A stretch of 40,203 nucleotides of DNA from a virus: the IMG/VR virus record IMGVR_UViG_3300009181_000149, positions 1 through 40,203 of that record; one strand, given 5' to 3'. Position numbers and translations under genes: made by a program. Each line of letters starts with the position of its first letter. Within the stretch, counting starts at the first letter, position 1. Shown in pieces: positions 1 through 8,063 of the stretch. Below the pieces are notes generated by a model. The model was not told where the DNA came from, made no database searches, and saw only the letters and a list, made by a program, of their open reading frames with translations.

Positions 1-654
1 AAGGAACAAGGAGGGGAACTACCTCCACCACCGGCAGACCCAGCAGCAGGAGCACCACCGGCGGACGCAGGAGCACCACCGGCAGACCCAGCAGCAGGAG
101 CACCACCGGCGGACGCAGGAGCACCACCCGCAGACGCAGCGGCAGGAGGTGCTGATGAGATTCCGGAACCTGTTGATGTAGAGAATGATCCAGATGTTGA
201 AGAAGTTGGAGGAGAAGATTCTGAAGATAAGGGAGGAGATGAGGACACGGAAGAGATTGATATCACAGATTTAATTACTGCACAACAAGAGATTAAAGCA
301 AAACAAGATGAATTTATGGATGGTATATTTTCCAAATTGGATGATCTAACAAGTAAATTAGAAAATATGGATCAGATATTAAATAAGATTGATAGTCTTG
401 AAAATAAGTTTGATAAGTATCGTGAAAAAACACCTGAAGAAAAATTAATGTTAAGGTCTTTAGATTCTTATCCGTATAACCAAAAACTAACTGATTTTTT
501 TGATGATAAAAAAGGTGAGATGGAAGAAACGGGTAAAAACGAATATGTCTTAACATCTGATGAAGTTCAAAATTTTTCACCAGGCGAAATCAAAAAAACA
601 TTTAACATCTATAATGCCGACGATAACGAAGAAAACGGTAATATTAAAATGTAA
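1..654 (+). CDS. Acidic coiled-coil protein with Pro/Ala repeat (5' truncated)
   Basis: An open frame runs from the first base of the window to TAA at 652-654, so the start lies outside and 217 residues are visible. Visible residues 12-57 are a Pro/Ala/Gly/Asp repeat (16-residue unit, GAPPAD core). A strongly acidic stretch follows to about residue 97. Then comes a Lys/Glu/Leu-rich, coiled-coil-like segment (about 95-140) and a short polar C-terminal domain. The layout of flexible linker, acid region and coiled coil suits a structural or scaffold-type phage protein, but I do not recognise the family. The first 170 bases are far more GC-rich than the rest of the window. An ATG at 316 gives a shorter frame, but the uninterrupted upstream frame with its repeat argues that 316 is internal. 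Transcription appears to stop just after the gene at a double hairpin. Confidence 0.7.
   Translation, partial: KEQGGELPPPPADPAAGAPPADAGAPPADPAAGAPPADAGAPPADAAAGGADEIPEPVDVENDPDVEEVGGEDSEDKGGDEDTEEIDITDLITAQQEIKAKQDEFMDGIFSKLDDLTSKLENMDQILNKIDSLENKFDKYREKTPEEKLMLRSLDSYPYNQKLTDFFDDKKGEMEETGKNEYVLTSDEVQNFSPGEIKKTFNIYNADDNEENGNIKM
34..147 (+). repeat. 48-bp GC-rich tandem repeat inside coding sequence
   Basis: Copy 1 is 34-81, copy 2 is 82-129, and a partial, diverged third copy starts at 130. The 48-bp period equals 16 codons, so the repeat stays in frame and encodes a Pro/Ala-rich linker. The two full copies are nearly identical, which implies recent duplication or slippage. Confidence 0.85.
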
Positions 655-661
655 AAAACAC

Positions 662-715
662 TTCCGAAACCACCATTTCGGAAATGAAGGGTTCGTTTAT
701 ACGGACCCTTTTTTT
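662..715 (+). terminator. Tandem hairpins, Rho-independent terminator
   Basis: A first hairpin pairs TTCCGAAA (662-669) with TTTCGGAA (676-683). A second has a 10-bp stem (687-696 with 701-710, one G-T pair), a 4-base loop and a T tract to 715. The second is a textbook intrinsic terminator. It separates the upstream acidic protein gene from the promoter of the replication block. Confidence 0.85.
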
Positions 716-716
716 A

Positions 717-747
717 TTTGACATTTTATAAAAATCACTTATAATTG
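717..747 (+). promoter_or_regulatory. Promoter for the SSB/replication block
   Basis: TTTG at 717-720, 19 bases, then TATAATTG at 740-747. This fits the Bacteroidota primary-sigma consensus TTTG-N19-TAnnTTTG with one mismatch. The same bases also read TTGACA (718-723), N16, TATAAT (740-745), a sigma70-type promoter. The expected start near 752 would leave about 33 bases of leader before the ATG at 785. It follows directly after the terminator T tract. Confidence 0.75.
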
Positions 748-784
748 TTATAGATAAAAGAGTTAAAATTTAAAAACAAAATCT

Positions 785-1639
785 ATGGCAAATTCAATTG
801 ACGCGGTACTCGCACAGTACGAAAAGAACTCAACACCGAGTTCACAAAAACAAAGTATTTCACAAGAAGACAGGTTGAAAAAATACTTTTCAGCAATTCT
901 TCAAAAGAATGAAAAATCAGCACAACGAAGAATTCGTATCCTACCTACAAAAGATGGATCATCCCCATTTGTGGAAGTTTGGTATCACGAAATTCAAGTT
1001 AATGGACAATGGGTAAAATTGTATGACCCTGAAAAAAACAACAACGAACGTTCACCACTTACAGAAGTTTATAACGAATTAATGGCGACAGGTAAAAAAG
1101 AAGACAAAGATTTGGCATCACAATACCGTTCACGTTTATTTTATATCGTTAAAGTTATTGACCGTGACAACGAACAAGACGGAGTTAAGTTTTGGAGATT
1201 TAAACACAACTACAAACAAGAAGGTGTGTTGGATAAAATCTTACCAATATGGAAAGCGAAAGGTGACCTTACAGATTCTGAAAAAGGACGTGACTTAATC
1301 ATCGAACTTATCAAAGCAAAAACACCACAAGGTAAAGAATACACTGTAGTTCAAACTATTATGTACGATGATCCTGCACCGATCCACGAAGATAAAGGAA
1401 TTATGGAAGGTTGGATGACAGACGAACTCACTTGGAATGATGCTTACTCTAAAAAACCTGTTGAATATTTAGAAGCAGTTGCAATTGGAGAAACACCAAT
1501 GTGGAGTTCTGAACTTAAAAAATATATTTACGGTGAAGAAGCTGAGATCTCTCTTGGTGGAGGAACTGAAACAAAAGTAGAAACACCAATCGTTGATCCA
1601 CAGGCAAACGATGAAGCCGATGAAAACTTACCATTCTAA
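785..1639 (+). CDS. 32: gp32-like single-stranded DNA-binding protein
   Basis: A 284-residue protein that matches the T4 gp32 family by my reading: a basic N-terminal arm, a core rich in aromatic and basic residues (for example RRIRILPTKDG, WRFKHNY) and an acidic C-terminal tail. It would coat ssDNA during replication and recombination and contact UvsX and the helicase. I see no Cys residues, so the structural zinc site of T4 gp32 is absent. The last residues (DENLPF) look like the host-type SSB tip DDDxPF, which in bacterial SSBs recruits partner proteins. It is first in the block, directly behind the promoter at 717-747, with an A-rich leader and no Shine-Dalgarno sequence. The neighbouring uvsX, FEN and helicase genes strongly support the call. 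Confidence 0.85.
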   Translation: MANSIDAVLAQYEKNSTPSSQKQSISQEDRLKKYFSAILQKNEKSAQRRIRILPTKDGSSPFVEVWYHEIQVNGQWVKLYDPEKNNNERSPLTEVYNELMATGKKEDKDLASQYRSRLFYIVKVIDRDNEQDGVKFWRFKHNYKQEGVLDKILPIWKAKGDLTDSEKGRDLIIELIKAKTPQGKEYTVVQTIMYDDPAPIHEDKGIMEGWMTDELTWNDAYSKKPVEYLEAVAIGETPMWSSELKKYIYGEEAEISLGGGTETKVETPIVDPQANDEADENLPF

Positions 1640-1649
1640 TTTATAATAT

Positions 1650-1946
1650 ATGAGTAAAATAACAGAAAAAATGTATGAAGCTCTGACCTTGAGATATAGG
1701 TCAGAGATGGCAGAAGCCGAGGCGACACTCCTAATTTATTTTAATAACCCTGTTGGTATTGGAGAACATCCACAACATTTAGAGGAGATGGATAAGTTTG
1801 TTGAAAAAATGACAAACGCTAAAGATAAACTTGATATGTTAGAAACAGTTTACAAATACAACGTAAAAAGAGGTGAAAAGTTTGAAATAACTGAAGACAT
1901 GTTAAAACTATTAAACGAACAAAAAGAAGAAGAGAATGGCAATTAA
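1650..1946 (+). CDS. Small helical protein between SSB and UvsX
   Basis: A 98-residue, charged, mostly helical protein. Its middle carries the only distinctive stretch (YFNNPVGIGEHPQHLEEMD), after which the sequence looks coiled-coil-like. It starts 10 bases after the SSB stop and overlaps the start of uvsX by 11 bases, so the three are probably translated as a unit. I do not recognise a named family. The position between an SSB and a recombinase, plus the small helical build, is what one would expect for a recombination mediator (UvsY-like role), but the sequence offers no direct proof. The start at 1650 is the first ATG after the SSB stop and has an AT-rich leader. Confidence 0.75.
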   Translation: MSKITEKMYEALTLRYRSEMAEAEATLLIYFNNPVGIGEHPQHLEEMDKFVEKMTNAKDKLDMLETVYKYNVKRGEKFEITEDMLKLLNEQKEEENGN

Positions 1947-2928
1947 GAAGAAAGTCATATCATTAGATAGTATTAAAGATAAATTCTCAACCAAAACAAA
2001 ATATAAACCTGAGAGTTTTTATAATTGTGGTGATGCGTTTATGGAAGCCTGTGGATTACCGGGACCTGTTATGGGAGGAATAAATATGTTTTTAGGACAC
2101 TCTAACACATCAAAAACCACGGCAATGATACTTGCGGCTGCGGACGCACAAAGAAGAGGTCACCTACCTGTCTTAATCATAACTGAGAAAAAATGGAGTT
2201 GGGAACACGCAATCGAATTAGGATTACAAGCAGAAAAAAATGAAGACGGTGAATATGACGGTATGTTTATATTTAACGATTCATTTGATGTGATAGAACA
2301 GGCGACCGAATTTATTAACGACATATTGGATGCACAAGAAAACGGAGACATCCCTTATAATATTTTATTTCTTTGGGATTCAATCGGATCCATTCCATGT
2401 CAGATGACATTTGATGGTAAAGGTGGTGGAATGCATAACGCGAAAGTATTAGCTGATAAAATTGGAATGGGTATCCACTCAAGAATTTCTAAATCAAAAA
2501 AAGAAGATTACCCATACTATAATACTTTAGTGATATTAAATCAGCCTTGGGTTCTACTTCCTGACAATCCATTTGGACAACCTGAGATTCAAGCAAAAGG
2601 TGGTACGGCAATATGGTTGGCGAGTAGTTTAGTGTTTCTTTTTGGTAATCAGAAAAAAGCAGGAATTAGTCACATAGACGCAACTAAAAACGGTAGAAAA
2701 GTATCGTTCGCTATTAGGACTAAGGTATCTATTTTAAAAAATCACGTTAATGGTATTGGTTATAAGGATGGTAAGATCGTTGCGGTACCTCATGGATATA
2801 TTTCCGACACAAAAGATGCGTTGGATAAATACAAAAAAGAATACTCAGATTATTGGGTTACAAAAATGGGAGACGCAAACTATTCTTTAGATGAGTCTGC
2901 AGGATATGATGACGAGACGGTAGATTAG
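1936..2928 (+). CDS. uvsX: UvsX/RecA-like recombinase
   Basis: A 330-residue RecA-fold ATPase. The Walker A loop is GHSNTSKTT at residues 54-62, a probable catalytic Glu is at 84 (ITEKK), and Walker B is LFLWD at 144-148. A conserved downstream stretch reads LNQPWV and KGGTAIWLAS, as in UvsX proteins. It should form filaments on ssDNA and catalyse strand exchange for recombination-dependent replication and repair. The C-terminal end is acidic (YDDETVD). It overlaps the preceding small gene by 11 bases. The Walker A loop differs from the T4 form but keeps the Gly, Lys and Thr that bind phosphate. Confidence 0.9.
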   Translation: MAIKKKVISLDSIKDKFSTKTKYKPESFYNCGDAFMEACGLPGPVMGGINMFLGHSNTSKTTAMILAAADAQRRGHLPVLIITEKKWSWEHAIELGLQAEKNEDGEYDGMFIFNDSFDVIEQATEFINDILDAQENGDIPYNILFLWDSIGSIPCQMTFDGKGGGMHNAKVLADKIGMGIHSRISKSKKEDYPYYNTLVILNQPWVLLPDNPFGQPEIQAKGGTAIWLASSLVFLFGNQKKAGISHIDATKNGRKVSFAIRTKVSILKNHVNGIGYKDGKIVAVPHGYISDTKDALDKYKKEYSDYWVTKMGDANYSLDESAGYDDETVD

Positions 2929-2959
2929 AAAAAAAGTAGTATCAGTAAATAAAATACAA

Positions 2960-3967
2960 ATGATTAAAACCCTATTAATTGACGGGAATAATTTATTAAA
3001 AATTGGGTTTCACGGAGTTAAAGGTTATTTTAATGGTGTTGAACATGTGGGTGGTATTTGGCATTTCTTAAATACCACTCGCAGATTCATCGACGAAGAA
3101 AATTTTGATAAAGTTATTGTTGCTTGGGATGGAGTAACAAGTACCTCACAAAGGAGATTATTTTACCCCAACTATAAATTAAATAGAAAGGCACCAACAG
3201 ACAAGAACTTAGAGTTATCATTTAACAAACAAAAACTAAGAGTAAAACAATACTTAGAGGAAATGTTTGTTAGACAGATTGAGTTTGAAAATTCAGAAGC
3301 GGATGATTTAATTGCTTACTATTGCCAAATATCTAAAGGAGAACAAAAGACTATCTTTAGTGGTGATAGAGACCTAACACAACTTATCTCGGAAGATGTG
3401 ACCATATACTCACCTAATACCAAAAAGTATTATAAGAATGGAGATAACATCAAACTACACGAAATTGAGATACCTCACTATAATGTAAAAACATTTAAGA
3501 TAGTTTCCGGTGATAAATCAGATAATATTGATGGTATATATTACTTAGGTGAAAAAACTTTTGTGAAGTTATTTCCTGAGATACTTGAAAGAGAGGTTTC
3601 TTTTACCGATATTTTAACAAGAGGTGAAGAACTTCTAAAAGAACAAAAAGAAAATACAGTCCTAAAAAATTTACTGACGGGTAAAACAAAGGGTGGTATA
3701 TTTGGTGACGAGTTTTTTAAGGTCAATAAAATGATCGTGGATTTATCGGAACCGTTGATTAGTAAAGAAGGAAAAGAATTGGTTGAACTATATTACTCTG
3801 AGTCGTTGGATCCTGACGGAAGAGGGTATAAGAATCTAATTCGGATGATGATGGATGATGGATTATTTAAATACCTACCGAAAGGTGACGATCAGTGGGT
3901 ATATTTTTTAAAACCATTTTTAAAGTTAACAAGAAAAGAAAAAACAAAATTCAAAACAAAAAAGTAA
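2960..3967 (+). CDS. rnh: 5'-3' exonuclease / FEN (T4 RNase H-like)
   Basis: A 335-residue PIN/FEN-type nuclease that would remove RNA primers and flaps from lagging-strand fragments. Metal-binding acids are visible in the expected order: D8 (LLIDGNN), D57 (AWDG), E113/D115/D116 (SEADDLIA), D136/D138 (SGDRDLTQL), and D185/D188 (VSGDKSDNI), followed by helix-hairpin-helix-like sequence. Residues around 70-78 (NYKLNRK) form the usual basic arch. Length is close to T4 RNase H (about 305) with a longer C-terminus. It starts 31 bases after uvsX and ends 4 bases before the next gene, so it is in the replication operon. Confidence 0.9.
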   Translation: MIKTLLIDGNNLLKIGFHGVKGYFNGVEHVGGIWHFLNTTRRFIDEENFDKVIVAWDGVTSTSQRRLFYPNYKLNRKAPTDKNLELSFNKQKLRVKQYLEEMFVRQIEFENSEADDLIAYYCQISKGEQKTIFSGDRDLTQLISEDVTIYSPNTKKYYKNGDNIKLHEIEIPHYNVKTFKIVSGDKSDNIDGIYYLGEKTFVKLFPEILEREVSFTDILTRGEELLKEQKENTVLKNLLTGKTKGGIFGDEFFKVNKMIVDLSEPLISKEGKELVELYYSESLDPDGRGYKNLIRMMMDDGLFKYLPKGDDQWVYFLKPFLKLTRKEKTKFKTKK

Positions 3968-3971
3968 AATT

Positions 3972-4424
3972 ATGAAAGAGCAGAATGATGTAACAAAGGT
4001 TGAATTCCTAATGACACTTAATAATAATTTTGTGGTACAAAGGTTTTTTAATGTGAAAGGTTTTAACGAAAAGGCTAAAAATAGCGTTGAGTTAACCGAT
4101 TATATTAAAGATTTATCTGACTACTTAAAAACAAAATTAAGAAACAAGTGTGTGGTTTATATGTTGGAAAACAGATACCAAATTGAGGAAGACCCAACCA
4201 TTTTAGAAACATCAAACACGGACGGACCCGAAACATTTAACATTATTTTAAAGGTAGGTAATGAGACAATTTGTCATAGGATCATTGATGCAAAACTATA
4301 CCCACCAAAGGTAAGATATACGCTGGACATACGACCAGACATAAAAAACATTTTAAGAGAACTTACTGACATTTTATCAGATAAAAATTTATCTTTTGAG
4401 ATGATGAATTATTCGTTGGCGTAA
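3972..4424 (+). CDS. Unrecognised 150-residue protein in replication block
   Basis: I do not recognise a family. The protein has a mixed alpha/beta pattern with alternating hydrophobic strands (for example FNIILKVGNETICHRIIDAK) and an amphipathic C-terminal helix. There is no signal peptide or membrane segment. It sits 4 bases after the FEN gene and 38 bases before the helicase gene. In T4 the helicase loader gp59 and the late-transcription factor gp33 lie in this neighbourhood, so an accessory replication or transcription role is possible, but that is position-only reasoning. Confidence 0.75.
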   Translation: MKEQNDVTKVEFLMTLNNNFVVQRFFNVKGFNEKAKNSVELTDYIKDLSDYLKTKLRNKCVVYMLENRYQIEEDPTILETSNTDGPETFNIILKVGNETICHRIIDAKLYPPKVRYTLDIRPDIKNILRELTDILSDKNLSFEMMNYSLA

Positions 4425-4427
4425 TAG

Positions 4428-4435
4428 TATTTATT
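4428..4435 (+). promoter_or_regulatory. TATTTATT box upstream of helicase gene (variant)
   Basis: One mismatch to the TATTTATA box seen before structural genes. It starts 35 bases before the helicase ATG at 4463, farther than most copies. It may be incidental AT-rich sequence. Confidence 0.25.
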
Positions 4436-4462
4436 AAAACACAGAACAAAAATCTATAAAAT

Positions 4463-5845
4463 ATGTCAGACAAAAAGAACTTCGGATACTTAGGAAATAC
4501 TTTTCAAATACAACTTTTAAATAATATAGTAACATACAAAGATTTCGCTAATTCCATAATTGAAGTTATTGACCCACACTATTTTGATAACCAATATTTT
4601 AGAATCATTTGTCAAATGATTAGAGAATATTATACAAAATATGAGCATACTCCGACATTTGATACACTTGAACAACTAACAAAATCAGAAATCAGCTCAC
4701 CTATGGCTCAAAAGAGTATTTTAGATACAATAGAACAGGTTAAGAACGTCGCTGACGAAGGTTCAATATTTGTTCAAGAAAAGTCCTTAAAATTCTGTAA
4801 ACAACAAGAGCTCCAAAAAGTAATGACAAAGACTCAGTCAATCATTGATAAAGGTGATTTTGAGAGTTACGATAAGTTAGAAGAAATGGTTAGAGGGGCT
4901 CTACAAGTTGGTGAAGTAGATAAAGGAACTGCGGATGTGTTTTTTAACCTTGATGAGGTATTAAATGATGATTACAGACATCCAATTCCTATTGGAGTCC
5001 CCGGTATAGATAATTTATTAAAAGGAGGATTAGCCAAAGGAGAAATTGGCGTTATTTTAGCCCCTACCGGAGTTGGTAAATCAACATTCACAACCAAAAT
5101 TGCAAACCACGCATTTAACTTAGGATATAACGTCCTTCAGATATTTTTTGAAGACAACCCTAAAATCATCCAAAGAAAACACATAACACTTTGGACTGGA
5201 ATTCATCCTGATGATTTAACTGAAAATAGAGTTGAGGTAATGGAAAAAGTTAAACAGATTCAATCAACAAGAAAAAATAAGTTGATTATGAAAAAGTTAT
5301 CTTCCGATACCGTAACTATGAATCAGATTAAAAATCAAGTTAGGAAAATGATTGCTGAAGGGACAAAAATTGATATGGTAATTTTAGATTATATTGATTG
5401 TGTTGTACCTGACAAAAATTTGGGTGACGAATGGAAAAGTGAAGGTTCAGTTATGAGAGGATTTGAGGCGATGTGTCACGAATTAGACATCGCTGGGTGG
5501 ACGGCAACACAAGGGAATAGAAGCTCAATATCGTCAGAGGTTGTAACAACAGACCAAATGGGTGGATCAATTAAAAAGGCACAAGTTGGTCACGTAATAA
5601 TTACGGTGGCTAAGAGTCTACAACAAAAAGAGATGAATTTAGCAACCATCGCAATCACCAAATCAAGAATTGGTAAAGATGGTGTTATATTTGAAAACTG
5701 TAAATTTGATAACGGTATGTTAGAAATTGACACTGAACAAAGTGTAACGTTTCTTGGACACGAGGAACAAAAAGAAGAAAGAAACCGTAGCCGAATCAAA
5801 GAACTTTTAGAAAAGAAAAAACAAAAAGAACAACAAGAATCTTAA
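4463..5845 (+). CDS. 41: Replicative DNA helicase (DnaB/gp41-like)
   Basis: A 460-residue hexameric-helicase-type protein. The N-terminal 150 residues are helical, like the DnaB/gp41 collar domain. The RecA-like motor follows: a GIDNLLKGGLAKGEIG lead-in (181-196), Walker A APTGVGKST (200-208), Walker B VILDY (306-310), an ATQGNRSS stretch like the family's sensor region, and a C-terminal KSRIGKDG motif typical of gp41/DnaB helicases. It would unwind DNA 5'-3' at the fork and work with the primase encoded at 38046. The C-terminal 30 residues are highly charged (EEQKEERNRSR onward), perhaps a partner-binding tail. The start at 4463 has an A-rich leader without a Shine-Dalgarno sequence. Confidence 0.92.
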   Translation: MSDKKNFGYLGNTFQIQLLNNIVTYKDFANSIIEVIDPHYFDNQYFRIICQMIREYYTKYEHTPTFDTLEQLTKSEISSPMAQKSILDTIEQVKNVADEGSIFVQEKSLKFCKQQELQKVMTKTQSIIDKGDFESYDKLEEMVRGALQVGEVDKGTADVFFNLDEVLNDDYRHPIPIGVPGIDNLLKGGLAKGEIGVILAPTGVGKSTFTTKIANHAFNLGYNVLQIFFEDNPKIIQRKHITLWTGIHPDDLTENRVEVMEKVKQIQSTRKNKLIMKKLSSDTVTMNQIKNQVRKMIAEGTKIDMVILDYIDCVVPDKNLGDEWKSEGSVMRGFEAMCHELDIAGWTATQGNRSSISSEVVTTDQMGGSIKKAQVGHVIITVAKSLQQKEMNLATIAITKSRIGKDGVIFENCKFDNGMLEIDTEQSVTFLGHEEQKEERNRSRIKELLEKKKQKEQQES

Positions 5846-5869
5846 AATAAATTATTAAAATAAATTAAA

Positions 5870-7729
5870 ATGGATATTTCTCAAAAAATATTAAGTGACA
5901 TTACTGTCTTTATGAAATACTCTAAGTTTCAACCCGAAAAGAATCGGAGAGAGACTTGGGAAGAGTTGGTAACTCGTAACAAAGAGATGCACCAACGTAA
6001 GTACCCTCACATCAAAGATGAGATAGAGGAGGTATATAAAATGGTATACGACAAGAAAATATTACCGTCAATGAGATCATTACAATTCGGTGGAAAACCA
6101 ATTGAGATATCACCAAACAGAGTTTATAATTGTGCATATATGCCAATTGATCACGTTGACTCATTCTCTGAAACAATGTTTTTACTTTTAGGTGGGACAG
6201 GTGTTGGATACTCAGTTCAAAAACATCACGTTGAAAAATTACCAGATGTTAAAAAACCAAACCCTGATAGAACAAGAAGATACCTAATTGGTGATTCTAT
6301 TGAAGGATGGGCAGACGCAATTAAAGTATTAATGGAATCATATTTAGGTTACAAATCATCAACCCCTATATTTGATTTTTCAGATATTAGACACAAAGGA
6401 GCGATGCTTGTAACATCAGGAGGAAAGGCTCCGGGACCTCAACCACTAAAAGATTGTATTCACCACATAACAAAAGTTTTAAATAACAAAAAAGATGGTG
6501 AAAAACTAACACCAATTGAAACTCACGATATTGTATGTCATATTGCAGACGCAGTACTTGCAGGTGGTATTAGAAGAGCGGCCCTTATCTCATTATTCTC
6601 GGCTGACGATGAAGAAATGATTTCTTGTAAATCAGGAAATTGGTGGGAACAAAACGCACAAAGAGGTAGAGCAAATAACTCGGCAGTACTTCTTCGTCAC
6701 AAAATCACAAAAGAATTTTTTATGGATTTGTGGAAACGTATTGAGTTATCAGGGGCAGGAGAACCAGGAATCTACTTATCTAACGATAAAGATTGGGGAA
6801 CAAACCCTTGTTGTGAGATAGGACTTCGTCCATTTCAATTCTGTAACTTATGTGAAGTAAATGCGTCTGATATTGAATCACAAGAGGACTTTGATAAAAG
6901 AGTTAGAGCGGCTGCGTTCATTGGAACACTACAAGCGGGGTACACTGACTTTCATTATTTGAGAGACATTTGGAAACGAACAACTGAAAAAGATGCGTTG
7001 ATCGGTGTTGGAATGACAGGTATTGGATCAGGAGTTGTTTTAGGATATGATATGAAAAAAGCGGCTAAGGCGGTTAAAGAAGAAAACGAAAGAGTTGCAA
7101 CACTTATTGGGATTAATAAATCAGCAAGAACGACAACTGTTAAGCCATCAGGTACCTCATCGTTGGTATTGGGGACATCATCAGGAATCCATGCTTGGCA
7201 TAATGACTTCTATTTAAGAAGAATCCGTGTAGGTAAAAACGAATCAATCTATTCTTATTTGGCGATTAATCACCCTGAGTTGATTGAAGATGAGTTTTTC
7301 CGTCCTCACGATACCGCAGTTATTGGTATACCACAAAAAGCACCCGAAGGAGCGATTATAAGACACGAGTCTGTATTCCAAATGTTAGAAAGAGTTAAAA
7401 AAGTATCTCAAGAATGGATTAAACCTGGACATAGAAACGGACAAAACTCTCACAACGTATCGGCAACGGTTTCAATTAAAGAAGACGAGTGGGATTTAGT
7501 AGGTGAATGGATGTGGAATGAGCGTAATTACTACAATGGTTTGTCGGTATTACCTTATTCTAATCATACCTATAAGCAAGCACCTTATGAGGATTGCACT
7601 AAAGAAGAGTATGAAAGATTACTTAAATCATTAACAAATGTTGATTTAACAAAAGTTATTGAATTACAAGATAATACTGATCTAAGAGGAGAGGTCGCTT
7701 GTGGGTCATCTGGATGTGAGATTGTTTAA
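5870..7729 (+). CDS. nrdJ: Class II (adenosylcobalamin) ribonucleotide reductase
   Basis: A 619-residue monomeric class II reductase that makes deoxyribonucleotides from ribonucleotides using a B12 cofactor. Visible residues: C88 (YNCAYMP) and C325 (FCNL) are the likely active-site redox pair. C314 and E316 (NPCCEIG) are the thiyl-radical Cys and catalytic Glu. C611 and C616 (ACGSSGC) form the C-terminal shuttle pair that regenerates the active site. A TVKPSGTSS loop (about 425-433) is typical of the family. It is shorter than the Lactobacillus-type enzyme (about 740 residues). The usual Gly in NPCGEI is Cys here. No separate small radical subunit is in the window, consistent with class II. 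It lies behind the helicase in the replication block and would feed it with dNTPs. Confidence 0.9.
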   Translation: MDISQKILSDITVFMKYSKFQPEKNRRETWEELVTRNKEMHQRKYPHIKDEIEEVYKMVYDKKILPSMRSLQFGGKPIEISPNRVYNCAYMPIDHVDSFSETMFLLLGGTGVGYSVQKHHVEKLPDVKKPNPDRTRRYLIGDSIEGWADAIKVLMESYLGYKSSTPIFDFSDIRHKGAMLVTSGGKAPGPQPLKDCIHHITKVLNNKKDGEKLTPIETHDIVCHIADAVLAGGIRRAALISLFSADDEEMISCKSGNWWEQNAQRGRANNSAVLLRHKITKEFFMDLWKRIELSGAGEPGIYLSNDKDWGTNPCCEIGLRPFQFCNLCEVNASDIESQEDFDKRVRAAAFIGTLQAGYTDFHYLRDIWKRTTEKDALIGVGMTGIGSGVVLGYDMKKAAKAVKEENERVATLIGINKSARTTTVKPSGTSSLVLGTSSGIHAWHNDFYLRRIRVGKNESIYSYLAINHPELIEDEFFRPHDTAVIGIPQKAPEGAIIRHESVFQMLERVKKVSQEWIKPGHRNGQNSHNVSATVSIKEDEWDLVGEWMWNERNYYNGLSVLPYSNHTYKQAPYEDCTKEEYERLLKSLTNVDLTKVIELQDNTDLRGEVACGSSGCEIV

Positions 7730-7732
7730 GTT

Positions 7733-7813
7733 ATGAAAGCACAATGGGGAAATAATATAACGCTAACATACCAAGTATTGTTGGCGTTTTATAACCAAAG
7801 AAAAAATAACTAA
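7733..7813 (+). CDS. Possible 26-residue small ORF filling the gap
   Basis: ATG at 7733 follows the reductase stop by 3 bases, and TAA at 7811-7813 ends 1 base before the next ATG (7815). The product would be a 26-residue polar peptide beginning MKAQWGNN. It fills the gap exactly, but the same DNA forms a terminator-like hairpin (7759-7790), which could equally explain the gap. Confidence 0.25.
   Translation: MKAQWGNNITLTYQVLLAFYNQRKNN
7759..7790 (+). terminator. Hairpin after reductase gene, weak terminator
   Basis: AACGCTAAC (7759-7767) pairs with GTTGGCGTT (7780-7788) with one G-T pair. The loop adds three more pairs (ATA with TAT) next to a one-base bulge. Only four T residues follow (7787-7790), so termination would be partial. 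Confidence 0.45.
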
Positions 7814-7814
7814 T

Positions 7815-8039
7815 ATGAATGTAGGAGCATCAAACGATTGGGTACAACAATTATACGTTAGAGAATTCGGACCAAAACTACAACCAAACGAGTTCTATTA
7901 CGATAAAGAAGGTAGAATGGTTATGACTGAAGAATATCATACACGTAGAGGTAGTTGTTGTGGTAACGGATGTTTAAAATGTCCGTACGAACCCAGACAC
8001 GAAAAAGGAAATAAAGTTTTACAAGAATCCCGACATTAA
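7815..8039 (+). CDS. DUF5522-like Cys-rich small protein
   Basis: A 74-residue protein matching the DUF5522 family as I remember it: a FYYDKEGRMVMTEEYH stretch followed by RRGSCCGNGCLKCPY. The four Cys residues (CC-N3-C-N2-C, about residues 54-61) suggest a metal-binding knuckle, but the biochemical role of the family is unknown to me. The family is common in Bacteroidota chromosomes, which supports that host group and suggests acquisition from a host. It follows the B12-dependent reductase by 85 bases. A terminator hairpin overlaps its last codons. Confidence 0.75.
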   Translation: MNVGASNDWVQQLYVREFGPKLQPNEFYYDKEGRMVMTEEYHTRRGSCCGNGCLKCPYEPRHEKGNKVLQESRH

Positions 8040-8052
8040 GTTGGGATTTTTT
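8026..8052 (+). terminator. Rho-independent terminator overlapping the CDS end
   Basis: AATCCCGAC (8026-8034) pairs with GTTGGGATT (8040-8048, one G-T pair) around a 5-base loop that contains the stop codon. T residues run to 8052. It ends the first replication block. Confidence 0.85.
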
Positions 8053-8063
8053 ATTTTATGATA

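Noticed and set aside
316-654. Independent 112-residue gene starting at ATG 316
   Set aside because: The frame is open without interruption from base 1 and encodes an in-frame repeat, so 316 is probably internal.
654-785. tRNA or other RNA gene in the longest gap
   Set aside because: The gap is explained by two hairpins and a promoter; no cloverleaf is visible.
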